64,000 bases of DNA from Auanema rhodensis (taxonomy: Eukaryota; Nematoda; Chromadorea; Rhabditida; Rhabditidae): the NCBI GenBank assembly GCA_964057225.1, contig CAXKVF010000091.1, forward strand, positions 85,341 through 149,340. Reading direction: 5' to 3'. Positions 1 through 11,087 of this stretch are shown one piece after another; the stretch's first letter is position 1, and every line of letters begins with the position of its first letter. The notes under the pieces are model-generated. The model had not been told where the DNA came from and ran no database searches. It was given only the letters and a program-made list of their open reading frames with translations. Position numbers and translations under genes: made by a program.

Positions 1-417
1 GGTTTTCAAAATTAGATTCCCCATGTCCATATTAGTCTAAAAACAAATTTTTATTGATATTGGTTCATGGTAACCATGACTTTGAAATTTACGTGAACTT
101 TAGTTTATGCTAAATAAATATACACGTGATGTGCACTTGGTATGTAACTCGCTTCACGTGAAAGATAAAGAGATGCGGTTTTCAAAATTTGATTCCCCAT
201 GTCCATATTAGTCTAAAAACAAATTTTTATTGATATTGGTGCATGGTAACCATGACTTTGAAATTTACGTGAACTTTAATTTATGCTAATTAAATGTACA
301 CGTGATGTGCACTTGGTATGTAACTCGCTTCACGTGAAAGATAAAGAGATGCGGTTTTCAAAATTAGATTCCCCATGTCCATATTAGTCTAAAAACAAAT
401 TTTTATTGATATTGGTG

Positions 418-430
418 CATGGTAACCATG
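418..430. repeat. Dyad CATGGT-A-ACCATG (representative copy)
   Basis: Monomer positions 66-78 form a perfect inverted repeat with 6 bp arms around one central A. In monomers with GGTTCAT or GCTTCAT instead of GGTGCAT, the arms extend to 7 bp (TCATGGT-A-ACCATGA). So the common variation at position 65 directly changes the length of this dyad. The element occurs in almost every monomer. A few copies are altered: GGTAATC at 17776, 20065, 21121 and 21297 (monomer starts), GGTAGCC at 17952 and 21473, and GGTTACC at 18832. It may be a dimer binding site or a cruciform-prone site; this is inference. Confidence 0.85.
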
Positions 431-442
431 ACTTTGAAATTT

Positions 443-513
443 ACGTGAACTTTAATTTATGCTAATTAAATGTACACGTGATGTGCACTTGGTATGTAAC
501 TCGCTTCACGTGA
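443..513. promoter_or_regulatory. Three phased ACGTGA motifs per monomer (representative copy)
   Basis: ACGTGA begins at monomer positions 91, 124 and 156, that is 33 and 32 bp apart, close to three turns of B-DNA each, so all three would face the same side of the helix. The second and third are full CACGTG hexamers, and the third sits in the perfect 10 bp palindrome TTCACGTGAA (505-514 here). CACGTG is the established G-box/E-box core bound by bHLH and bZIP factors. With about two such sites per monomer, the window holds roughly 700. Binding is not shown by the sequence; I list the motif as a candidate recognition element, not as a promoter. Confidence 0.5.
451..470. repeat. A/T dyad TTTAATT-N6-AATTAAA (representative copy)
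   Basis: Monomer positions 99-105 and 112-118 are reverse complements (7 bp arms) separated by TATGCT. The 13-mer first-position monomers carry TAAATAAATG instead of TAATTAAATG, which breaks one arm. Others change it to TTGAATG, TTTAATG or TCAAATG, and the 175 bp copy has lost one A here. The element is nearly universal in the array. Any role in DNA bending or protein binding is inference. Confidence 0.8.
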
Positions 514-514
514 A
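505..514. repeat. Perfect 10 bp palindrome TTCACGTGAA (representative copy)
   Basis: Monomer positions 153-162 read the same on both strands. Domain-specific variants hit it repeatedly: TTCACATGAA (CpG-type change, 1-17 kb), TTCACGTAAA, TTCACGTTAA (44.7-51 kb), TTCACGTGGA (40-42 kb and 58.4 kb) and TTCACGTGAG (J-type monomer of the 16-mer). Most copies keep it intact. Confidence 0.85.
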
Positions 515-2288
515 AGATAAAGAGATGCGGTTTTCAAAATTAGATTCCCCATGTCCATATTAGTCTGAAAACAAATTTTTATTGATATTGGTGCATGGTA
601 ACCATGACTTTGAAATTTACGTGAACTTTAATTTATGCTAATTAAATGTACACGTGATGTGCACTTGGTATGTAACTCGCTTCACATGAAAGATAAAGAG
701 ATGCGGTTTTCAAAATTAGATTTCCCATGTCCATATTAGTCTAAAAACAAATTTTTATTGATATTGGTTCATGGTAACCATGACTTTGAAATTTACGTGA
801 ACTTTAATTTATGCTAATTAAATGTACACGTGATGTGCACTTGGTATGTAACTCGCTTCACGTGAAAGATAAAGAGATGCGGTTTTCAAAATTAGATTCC
901 CCATGTCCATATTAGTCTAAAAACAAATTTTTATTGATATTGGTGCATGGTAACCATGACTTTGAAATTTACGTGAACTTTAATTTATGCTAATTAAATG
1001 TACACGTGATGTGCACTTGGTATGTAACTCGCTTCACGTGAAAGATAAAGAGATGCGGTTTTCAAAATTAGATTCCCCATGTCCATATTAGTCTAAAAAC
1101 AAATTTTTATTGATATTGGTGCATGGTAACCATGACTTTGAAATTTACGTGAACTTTAATTTATGCTAATTAAATGTACACGTGATGTGCACTTGGTATG
1201 TAACTCGCTTCACGTGAAAGATAAAGAGATGCGGTTTTCAAAATTAGATTCCCCATGTCCATATTAGTCTAAAAACAAATTTTTATTGATATTGCTTCAT
1301 GGTAACCATGACTTTGAAATTTACGTGAACTTTAATTTATGCTAATTAAATGTACACGTGATGTGCACTTGGTATGTAACTCGCTTCACGTGAAAGATAA
1401 AGAGATGCGGTTTTCAAAATTAGATTCCCCATGTCCATATTAGTCTAAAAACAAATTTTTATTGATATTGGTTCATGGTAACCATGACTTTGAAATTTAC
1501 GTGAACTTTAGTTTATGCTAATTAAATGTACACGTGATGTGCACTTGGTATGTAACTCGCTTCACGTGAAAGATAAAGAGATGCGGTTTTCAAAATTAGA
1601 TTCCCCATGTCCATATTAGTCTAAAAACAAATTTTTATTGATATTGGTGCATGGTAACCATGACTTTGAAATTTACGTGAACTTTAATTTATGCTAATTA
1701 AATGTACACGTGATGTGCACTTGGTATGTAACTCGCTTCACGTGAAAGATAAAGAGATGCGGTTTTCAAAATTAGATTCCCCATGTCCATATTAGTCTAA
1801 AAACAAATTTTTATTGATATTGGTGCATGGTAACCATGACTTTGAATTTTACGTGAACTTTAATTTATGCTAATTAAATGTACACGTGATGTGCACTTGG
1901 TATGTAACTCGCTTCACGTGAAAGATAAAGAGATGCGGTTTTCAAAATTAGATTCCCCATGTCCATATTAGTCTAAAAACAAATTTTTATTGATATTGGT
2001 TCATGGTAACCATGACTTTGAAATTTACGTGAACTTTAATTTATGCTAATTAAATGTACACGTGATGTGCACTTGGTATGTAACTCGCTTCACGTGAAAG
2101 ATAAAGAGATGCGGTTTTCAAAATTAGATTCTTCATGTCCATATTAGTCTAAAAACAAATTTTTATTGATATTGGTGCATGGTAACCATGACTTTGAATT
2201 TTACGTGAACTTTAATTTATGCTAATTAAATGTACACGTGATGTGCACTTGGTATGTAACTCGCTTCACGTGAAAGATAAAGAGATGC

Positions 2289-3696
2289 GGTTTTCAAAAT
2301 TAGATTCCCCATGTCCATATTAGTCTAAAAACAAATTTTTATTGATATTGGTTCATGGTAACCATGACTTTGAAATTTACGTGAACTTTAGTTTATGCTA
2401 AATAAATGTACACGTGATGTGCACTTGGTATGTAACTCGCTTCACGTGAAAGATAAAGAGATGCGGTTTTCAAAATTTGATTCCCCATGTCCATATTAGT
2501 CTAAAAACAAATTTTTATTGATATTGGTGCATGGTAACCATGACTTTGAAATTTACGTGAACTTTAATTTATGCTAATTAAATGTACACGTGATGTGCAC
2601 TTGGTATGTAACTCGCTTCACGTGAAAGATAAAGAGATGCGGTTTTCAAAATTAGATTCCCCATGTCCATATTAGTCTAAAAACAAATTTTTATTGATAT
2701 TGGTGCATGGTAACCATGACTTTGAAATTTACGTGAACTTTAATTTATGCTAATTAAATGTACACGTGATGTGCACTTGGTATGTAACTCGCTTCACGTG
2801 AAAGATAAAGAGATGCGGTTTTCAAAATTAGATTCCCCATGTCCATATTAGTCTGAAAACAAATTTTTATTGATATTGGTGCATGGTAACCATGACTTTG
2901 AAATTTACGTGAACTTTAATTTATGCTAATTAAATGTACACGTGATGTGCACTTGGTATGTAACTCGCTTCACATGAAAGATAAAGAGATGCGGTTTTCA
3001 AAATTAGATTTCCCATGTCCATATTAGTCTAAAAACAAATTTTTATTGATATTGGTTCATGGTAACCATGACTTTGAAATTTACGTGAACTTTAATTTAT
3101 GCTAATTAAATGTACACGTGATGTGCACTTGGTATGTAACTCGCTTCACGTGAAAGATAAAGAGATGCGGTTTTCAAAATTAGATTCCCCATGTCCATAT
3201 TAGTCTAAAAACAAATTTTTATTGATATTGGTGCATGGTAACCATGACTTTGAAATTTACGTGAACTTTAATTTATGCTAATTAAATGTACACGTGATGT
3301 GCACTTGGTATGTAACTCGCTTCACGTGAAAGATAAAGAGATGCGGTTTTCAAAATTAGATTCCCCATGTCCATATTAGTCTAAAAACAAATTTTTATTG
3401 ATATTGGTGCATGGTAACCATGACTTTGAAATTTACGTGAACTTTAATTTATGCTAATTAAATGTACACGTGATGTGCACTTGGTATGTAACTCGCTTCA
3501 CGTGAAAGATAAAGAGATGCGGTTTTCAAAATTAGATTCCCCATGTCCATATTAGTCTAAAAACAAATTTTTATTGATATTGCTTCATGGTAACCATGAC
3601 TTTGAAATTTACGTGAACTTTAATTTATGCTAATTAAATGTACACGTGATGTGCACTTGGTATGTAACTCGCTTCACGTGAAAGATAAAGAGATGC
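2289..3696. repeat. 13-mer HOR copy 2, shortened to types 1-8
   Basis: Eight monomers (1408 bp) carrying bar codes 1 to 8, ending with the GCTTCAT monomer at 3521-3696, after which type 1 starts again. Types 9-13 (880 bp) are missing. Explained by an unequal exchange between two type 1/type 9 monomers, which are very similar (both GGTTCAT with TTTAGTTTATG). Confidence 0.85.
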
Positions 3697-5984
3697 GGTT
3701 TTCAAAATTAGATTCCCCATGTCCATATTAGTCTAAAAACAAATTTTTATTGATATTGGTTCATGGTAACCATGACTTTGAAATTTACGTGAACTTTAGT
3801 TTATGCTAAATAAATGTACACGTGATGTGCACTTGGTATGTAACTCGCTTCACGTGAAAGATAAAGAGATGCGGTTTTCAAAATTTGATTCCCCATGTCC
3901 ATATTAGTCTAAAAACAAATTTTTATTGATATTGGTGCATGGTAACCATGACTTTGAAATTTACGTGAACTTTAATTTATGCTAATTAAATGTACACGTG
4001 ATGTGCACTTGGTATGTAACTCGCTTCACGTGAAAGATAAAGAGATGCGGTTTTCAAAATTAGATTCCCCATGTCCATATTAGTCTAAAAACAAATTTTT
4101 ATTGATATTGGTGCATGGTAACCATGACTTTGAAATTTACGTGAACTTTAATTTATGCTAATTAAATGTACACGTGATGTGCACTTGGTATGTAACTCGC
4201 TTCACGTGAAAGATAAAGAGATGCGGTTTTCAAAATTAGATTCCCCATGTCCATATTAGTCTGAAAACAAATTTTTATTGATATTGGTGCATGGTAACCA
4301 TGACTTTGAAATTTACGTGAACTTTAATTTATGCTAATTAAATGTACACGTGATGTGCACTTGGTATGTAACTCGCTTCACATGAAAGATAAAGAGATGC
4401 GGTTTTCAAAATTAGATTTCCCATGTCCATATTAGTCTAAAAACAAATTTTTATTGATATTGGTTCATGGTAACCATGACTTTGAAATTTACGTGAACTT
4501 TAATTTATGCTAATTAAATGTACACGTGATGTGCACTTGGTATGTAACTCGCTTCACGTGAAAGATAAAGAGATGCGGTTTTCAAAATTAGATTCCCCAT
4601 GTCCATATTAGTCTAAAAACAAATTTTTATTGATATTGGTGCATGGTAACCATGACTTTGAAATTTACGTGAACTTTAATTTATGCTAATTAAATGTACA
4701 CGTGATGTGCACTTGGTATGTAACTCGCTTCACGTGAAAGATAAAGAGATGCGGTTTTCAAAATTAGATTCCCCATGTCCATATTAGTCTAAAAACAAAT
4801 TTTTATTGATATTGGTGCATGGTAACCATGACTTTGAAATTTACGTGAACTTTAATTTATGCTAATTAAATGTACACGTGATGTGCACTTGGTATGTAAC
4901 TCGCTTCACGTGAAAGATAAAGAGATGCGGTTTTCAAAATTAGATTCCCCATGTCCATATTAGTCTAAAAACAAATTTTTATTGATATTGCTTCATGGTA
5001 ACCATGACTTTGAAATTTACGTGAACTTTAATTTATGCTAATTAAATGTACACGTGATGTGCACTTGGTATGTAACTCGCTTCACGTGAAAGATAAAGAG
5101 ATGCGGTTTTCAAAATTAGATTCCCCATGTCCATATTAGTCTAAAAACAAATTTTTATTGATATTGGTTCATGGTAACCATGACTTTGAAATTTACGTGA
5201 ACTTTAGTTTATGCTAATTAAATGTACACGTGATGTGCACTTGGTATGTAACTCGCTTCACGTGAAAGATAAAGAGATGCGGTTTTCAAAATTAGATTCC
5301 CCATGTCCATATTAGTCTAAAAACAAATTTTTATTGATATTGGTGCATGGTAACCATGACTTTGAAATTTACGTGAACTTTAATTTATGCTAATTAAATG
5401 TACACGTGATGTGCACTTGGTATGTAACTCGCTTCACGTGAAAGATAAAGAGATGCGGTTTTCAAAATTAGATTCCCCATGTCCATATTAGTCTAAAAAC
5501 AAATTTTTATTGATATTGGTGCATGGTAACCATGACTTTGAATTTTACGTGAACTTTAATTTATGCTAATTAAATGTACACGTGATGTGCACTTGGTATG
5601 TAACTCGCTTCACGTGAAAGATAAAGAGATGCGGTTTTCAAAATTAGATTCCCCATGTCCATATTAGTCTAAAAACAAATTTTTATTGATATTGGTTCAT
5701 GGTAACCATGACTTTGAAATTTACGTGAACTTTAATTTATGCTAATTAAATGTACACGTGATGTGCACTTGGTATGTAACTCGCTTCACGTGAAAGATAA
5801 AGAGATGCGGTTTTCAAAATTAGATTCTTCATGTCCATATTAGTCTAAAAACAAATTTTTATTGATATTGGTGCATGGTAACCATGACTTTGAATTTTAC
5901 GTGAACTTTAATTTATGCTAATTAAATGTACACGTGATGTGCACTTGGTATGTAACTCGCTTCACGTGAAAGATAAAGAGATGC
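3697..5984. repeat. 13-mer HOR copy 3 (complete)
   Basis: Full order 1-13: AAATTTGATT at 3873, TCTGAAAAC/CACATGA at 4225, GATTTCCC at 4401, GCTTCAT at 4929, TTTAGTTTATG with TAATTAAA at 5105, GAATTTTACG at 5457 and GATTCTTCATG at 5809 (monomer starts). Confidence 0.85.
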
Positions 5985-7568
5985 GGTTTTCAAAATTAGA
6001 TTCCCCATGTCCATATTAGTCTAAAAACAAATTTTTATTGATATTGGTTCATGGTAACCATGACTTTGAAATTTACGTGAACTTTAGTTTATGCTAAATA
6101 AATGTACACGTGATGTGCACTTGGTATGTAACTCGCTTCACGTGAAAGATAAAGAGATGCGGTTTTCAAAATTTGATTCCCCATGTCCATATTAGTCTAA
6201 AAACAAATTTTTATTGATATTGGTGCATGGTAACCATGACTTTGAAATTTACGTGAACTTTAATTTATGCTAATTAAATGTACACGTGATGTGCACTTGG
6301 TATGTAACTCGCTTCACGTGAAAGATAAAGAGATGCGGTTTTCAAAATTAGATTCCCCATGTCCATATTAGTCTAAAAACAAATTTTTATTGATATTGGT
6401 GCATGGTAACCATGACTTTGAAATTTACGTGAACTTTAATTTATGCTAATTAAATGTACACGTGATGTGCACTTGGTATGTAACTCGCTTCACGTGAAAG
6501 ATAAAGAGATGCGGTTTTCAAAATTAGATTCCCCATGTCCATATTAGTCTGAAAACAAATTTTTATTGATATTGGTGCATGGTAACCATGACTTTGAAAT
6601 TTACGTGAACTTTAATTTATGCTAATTAAATGTACACGTGATGTGCACTTGGTATGTAACTCGCTTCACATGAAAGATAAAGAGATGCGGTTTTCAAAAT
6701 TAGATTTCCCATGTCCATATTAGTCTAAAAACAAATTTTTATTGATATTGGTTCATGGTAACCATGACTTTGAAATTTACGTGAACTTTAATTTATGCTA
6801 ATTAAATGTACACGTGATGTGCACTTGGTATGTAACTCGCTTCACGTGAAAGATAAAGAGATGCGGTTTTCAAAATTAGATTCCCCATGTCCATATTAGT
6901 CTAAAAACAAATTTTTATTGATATTGGTGCATGGTAACCATGACTTTGAAATTTACGTGAACTTTAATTTATGCTAATTAAATGTACACGTGATGTGCAC
7001 TTGGTATGTAACTCGCTTCACGTGAAAGATAAAGAGATGCGGTTTTCAAAATTAGATTCCCCATGTCCATATTAGTCTAAAAACAAATTTTTATTGATAT
7101 TGGTTCATGGTAACCATGACTTTGAAATTTACGTGAACTTTAGTTTATGCTAATTAAATGTACACGTGATGTGCACTTGGTATGTAACTCGCTTCACGTG
7201 AAAGATAAAGAGATGCGGTTTTCAAAATTAGATTCCCCATGTCCATATTAGTCTAAAAACAAATTTTTATTGATATTGGTGCATGGTAACCATGACTTTG
7301 AAATTTACGTGAACTTTAATTTATGCTAATTAAATGTACACGTGATGTGCACTTGGTATGTAACTCGCTTCACGTGAAAGATAAAGAGATGCGGTTTTCA
7401 AAATTAGATTCCCCATGTCCATATTAGTCTAAAAACAAATTTTTATTGATATTGGTGCATGGTAACCATGACTTTGAATTTTACGTGAACTTTAATTTAT
7501 GCTAATTAAATGTACACGTGATGTGCACTTGGTATGTAACTCGCTTCACGTGAAAGATAAAGAGATGC
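5985..7568. repeat. 13-mer HOR copy 4, types 1-6 then 9-11
   Basis: Nine monomers. Types 1-6 run to 7040, then the type 9 monomer (TTTAGTTTATG with TAATTAAA) follows at 7041, so types 7 and 8 are lost. Types 10 and 11 follow, and types 12 and 13 are also missing before the next type 1 at 7569. Confidence 0.8.
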
Positions 7569-8272
7569 GGTTTTCAAAATTAGATTCCCCATGTCCATAT
7601 TAGTCTAAAAACAAATTTTTATTGATATTGGTTCATGGTAACCATGACTTTGAAATTTACGTGAACTTTAGTTTATGCTAAATAAATGTACACGTGATGT
7701 GCACTTGGTATGTAACTCGCTTCACGTGAAAGATAAAGAGATGCGGTTTTCAAAATTTGATTCCCCATGTCCATATTAGTCTAAAAACAAATTTTTATTG
7801 ATATTGGTGCATGGTAACCATGACTTTGAAATTTACGTGAACTTTAATTTATGCTAATTAAATGTACACGTGATGTGCACTTGGTATGTAACTCGCTTCA
7901 CGTGAAAGATAAAGAGATGCGGTTTTCAAAATTAGATTCCCCATGTCCATATTAGTCTAAAAACAAATTTTTATTGATATTGGTGCATGGTAACCATGAC
8001 TTTGAAATTTACGTGAACTTTAATTTATGCTAATTAAATGTACACGTGATGTGCACTTGGTATGTAACTCGCTTCACGTGAAAGATAAAGAGATGCGGTT
8101 TTCAAAATTAGATTCCCCATGTCCATATTAGTCTGAAAACAAATTTTTATTGATATTGGTGCATGGTAACCATGACTTTGAAATTTACGTGAACTTTAAT
8201 TTATGCTAATTAAATGTACACGTGATGTGCACTTGGTATGTAACTCGCTTCACATGAAAGATAAAGAGATGC
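7569..8272. repeat. 13-mer HOR copy 5, types 1-4 only
   Basis: Four monomers with bar codes 1-4, ending with the TCTGAAAAC/CACATGA monomer at 8097. Where type 5 (GATTTCCC) is expected, the array changes to the CCCCTTG dimer patch. This is the right edge of domain 1. Confidence 0.8.
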
Positions 8273-9503
8273 GGTTTTCAAAATTAGATTCCCCTTGTCC
8301 ATATTAGTCTAAAAACAAATTTTTATTGATATTGGTGCATGGTAACCATGACTTTGAATTTTACGTGAACTTTAATTTATGCTAATTAAATGTACACGTG
8401 ATGTGCACTTGGTATGTAACTCGCTTCACGTGAAAGATAAAGAGATGCGGTTTTCAAAATTAGATTCCCCATGTCCATATTAGTCTAAAAACAAATTTTT
8501 ATTGATATTGGTGCATGGTAACCATGACTTTGAGATTTACATGAACTTTAATTTATGCTAATTAAATGTACACGTGATGTGCACTTGGTATGTAACTCGC
8601 TTCACATGAAAGATAAAGAGATGCGGTTTTCAAAATTAGATTCCCCTTGTCCATATTAGTCTAAAAACAAATTTTTATTGATATTGGTGCATGGTAACCA
8701 TGACTTTGAATTTTACGTGAACTTTAATTTATGCTAATTAAATGTACACGTGATGTGCACTTGTAATGTAACTCGCTTCACGTGAAAGATAAAGAGATGC
8801 GGTTTTCAAAATTAGATTCCCCATGTCCATATTAGTCTAAAAACAAATTTTTATTGATATTGGTGCATGGTAACCATGACTTTGAAATTTACATGAACTT
8901 TAATTTATGCTAATTAAATGTACACGTGATGTGCACTTGGTATGTAACTCGCTTCACATGAAAGATAAAGAGATGCGGTTTTCAAAATTAGATTCCCCTT
9001 GTCCATATTAGTCTAAAAACAAATTTTTATTGATATTGGTGCATGGTAACCATGACTTTGAATTTTACGTGAACTTTAATTTATGCTAATTAAATGTACA
9101 CGTGATGTGCACTTGTAATGTAACTCGCTTCACGTGAAAGATAAAGAGATGCGGTTTTCAAAATTAGATTCCCCATGTCCATATTAGTCTAAAAACAAAT
9201 TTTTATTGATATTGGTTCATGGTAACCATGACTTTGAAATTTACGTGAACTTTAATTTATGCTAATTAAATGTACACGTGATGTGCACTTGGTATGTAAC
9301 TCGCTTCACATGAAAGATAAAGAGATGCGGTTTTCAAAATTAGATTCCCCTTGTCCATATTAGTCTAAAAACAAATTTTTATTGATATTGGTGCATGGTA
9401 ACCATGACTTTGAATTTTACGTGAACTTTAATTTATGCTAATTAATGTACACGTGATGTGCACTTGTAATGTAACTCGCTTCACGTGAAAGATAAAGAGA
9501 TGC
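8273..9503. repeat. Dimer HOR patch (unit 352 bp)
   Basis: Two monomer types alternate: one with CCCCTTG plus GAATTTTACG (starts 8273, 8625, 8977, 9329), the other with a CACATGA end (8449, 8801, 9153). From 8625 the CCCCTTG type also carries CTTGTAATG. The 8449 and 8801 partners carry TTTACATGAAC, and 8449 also has GAGATTTAC. The changes at ACGTG to ACATG and CACGTG to CACATG are both CpG-type transitions. This is the shortest HOR period in the window and looks like a recent local amplification. Confidence 0.85.
9329..9503. repeat. 175 bp monomer (1-base deletion)
   Basis: Last monomer of the dimer patch. It reads GCTAATTAATGTAC instead of GCTAATTAAATGTAC near 9440-9446, so one A of the AAA run is lost. 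This is the only shortening in the window; all later monomers are shifted by one base relative to a strict 176 grid until 19.93 kb. Confidence 0.95.
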
Positions 9504-11087
9504 GGTTTTCAAAATTAGATTTCCCATGTCCATATTAGTCTAAAAACAAATTTTTATTGATATTGGTTCATGGTAACCATGACTTTGAAATTTACGTGAA
9601 CTTTAATTTATGCTAATTAAATGTACACGTGATGTGCACTTGGTATGTAACTCGCTTCACGTGAAAGATAAAGAGATGCGGTTTTCAAAATTAGATTCCC
9701 CATGTCCATATTAGTCTAAAAACAAATTTTTATCGATATTGGTGCATGGTAACCATGACTTTGAAATTTACGTGAACTTTAATTTATGCTAATTAAATGT
9801 ACACGTGATGTGCACTTGGTATGTAACTCGCTTCACGTGAAAGATAAAGAGATGCGGTTTTCAAAATTAGATTCCCCATGTCCATATTAGTCTAAAAACA
9901 AATTTTTATTGATATTGGTGCATGGTAACCATGACTTTGAAATTTACGTGAACTTTAATTTATGCTAATTAAATGTACACGTGATGTGCACTTGGTATGT
10001 AACTCGCTTCACGTGAAAGATAAAGAGATGCGGTTTTCAAAATTAGATTCCCCATGTCCATATTAGTCTAAAAACAAATTTTTATTGATATTGGTGCATG
10101 GTAACCATGACTTTGAAATTTACGTGAACTTTAATTTATGCTAATTAAATGTACACGTGATGTGCACTTGGTATGTAACTCGCTTCACGTGAAAGATAAA
10201 GAGATGCGGTTTTCAAAATTAGATTCCCCATGTCCATATTAGTCTAAAAACAAATTTTTATTGATATTGGTGCATGGTAACCATGACTTTGAATTTTACG
10301 TGAACTTTAATTTATGCTAATTAAATGTACACGTGATGTGCACTTGTAATGTAACTCGCTTCACGTGAAAGATAAAGAGATGCGGTTTTCAAAATTAGAT
10401 TTCCCATGTCCATATTAGTCTAAAAACAAATTTTTATTGATATTGGTTCATGGTAACCATGACTTTGAAATTTACGTGAACTTTAATTTATGCTAATTAA
10501 ATGTACACGTGATGTGCACTTGGTATGTAACTCGCTTCACGTGAAAGATAAAGAGATGCGGTTTTCAAAATTAGATTCCCCATGTCCATATTAGTCTAAA
10601 AACAAATTTTTATCGATATTGGTGCATGGTAACCATGACTTTGAAATTTACGTGAACTTTAATTTATGCTAATTAAATGTACACGTGATGTGCACTTGGT
10701 ATGTAACTCGCTTCACGTGAAAGATAAAGAGATGCGGTTTTCAAAATTAGATTCCCCATGTCCATATTAGTCTAAAAACAAATTTTTATTGATATTGGTT
10801 CATGGTAACCATGACTTTGAAATTTACGTGAACTTTAATTTATGCTAATTAAATGTACACGTGATGTGCACTTGGTATGTAACTCGCTTCACGTGAAAGA
10901 TAAAGAGATGCGGTTTTCAAAATTAGATTCCCCATGTCCATATTAGTCTAAAAACAAATTTTTATTGATATTGGTGCATGGTAACCATGACTTTGAATTT
11001 TACGTGAACTTTAATTTATGCTAATTAAATGTACACGTGATGTGCACTTGGTATGTAACTCGCTTCACGTGAAAGATAAAGAGATGC
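9504..11087. repeat. Short 5-mer-like segment (about 880 bp period)
   Basis: The run GAATTTTACG+CTTGTAATG, then GATTTCCC+GGTTCAT, then TTTATCGATATT appears at 9329/9504/9680 and again at 10208/10384/10560, 879-880 bp apart. The following monomers do not match (GGTTCAT at 10736 against GGTGCAT at 9856), so only part of the 5-mer was copied or the rest has been overwritten. Confidence 0.7.

Larger units (their letters stand above)
353..528. repeat. Reference (most common type) monomer, 176 bp
   Basis: This copy carries the most frequent base at each position I compared and serves as the coordinate frame for all variants (monomer position 1 = base 353). Landmarks: GATTCCCCATG at 15-25, an A/T-rich run at 38-60 (A5, then A3T5), GGTGCAT at 62-68, GGTAACC at 69-75, ACGTGA at 91, 124 and 156, TGTACA at 119-124, CACGTG at 123-128 and 155-160, and GTGCAC at 131-136. 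CpG steps lie at 92, 125, 150, 157 and across the junction 176/1. The monomer should give a 176 bp ladder with enzymes that cut GGTNACC, and it has two CACGTG sites. I did not recognise it as a named satellite family. Confidence 0.95.
1..2288. repeat. 13-mer HOR copy 1 (complete)
   Basis: Monomers 1-13 in the canonical order. The first monomer has a private change (TATACACGTG where others have TGTACACGTG, near 120), and the base before the window is unknown, so it may belong to an earlier copy. Matches the copy at 3697-5984 at nearly every position I compared. Confidence 0.85.
1..8272. repeat. HOR domain 1: 13-mer family (unit 2288 bp)
   Basis: Bar codes repeat in a fixed order of 13 monomers: (1) GGTTCAT with TTTAGTTTATG and TAAATAAAT; (2) AAATTTGATT; (3) reference type; (4) TCTGAAAAC with CACATGA; (5) GATTTCCCATG with GGTTCAT; (6, 7) reference type; (8) GCTTCAT; (9) TTTAGTTTATG with TAATTAAA; (10) reference type; (11) GAATTTTACG; (12) GGTTCAT; (13) GATTCTTCATG with GAATTTTACG. 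Two complete copies and three shortened ones are present. All breaks fall at whole-monomer steps, as expected from unequal crossover in register. Confidence 0.85.

Noticed and set aside
38-60. Poly-A/T run as a terminator or polyadenylation signal
   Set aside because: The A5CA3T5 run is part of every monomer with no coding sequence upstream and no specific signal around it.
353-528. Promoter or regulated transcription unit because of G-box motifs
   Set aside because: There is no gene nearby, and the motif occurs in nearly every monomer on a symmetric site. It is kept only as a candidate binding element.
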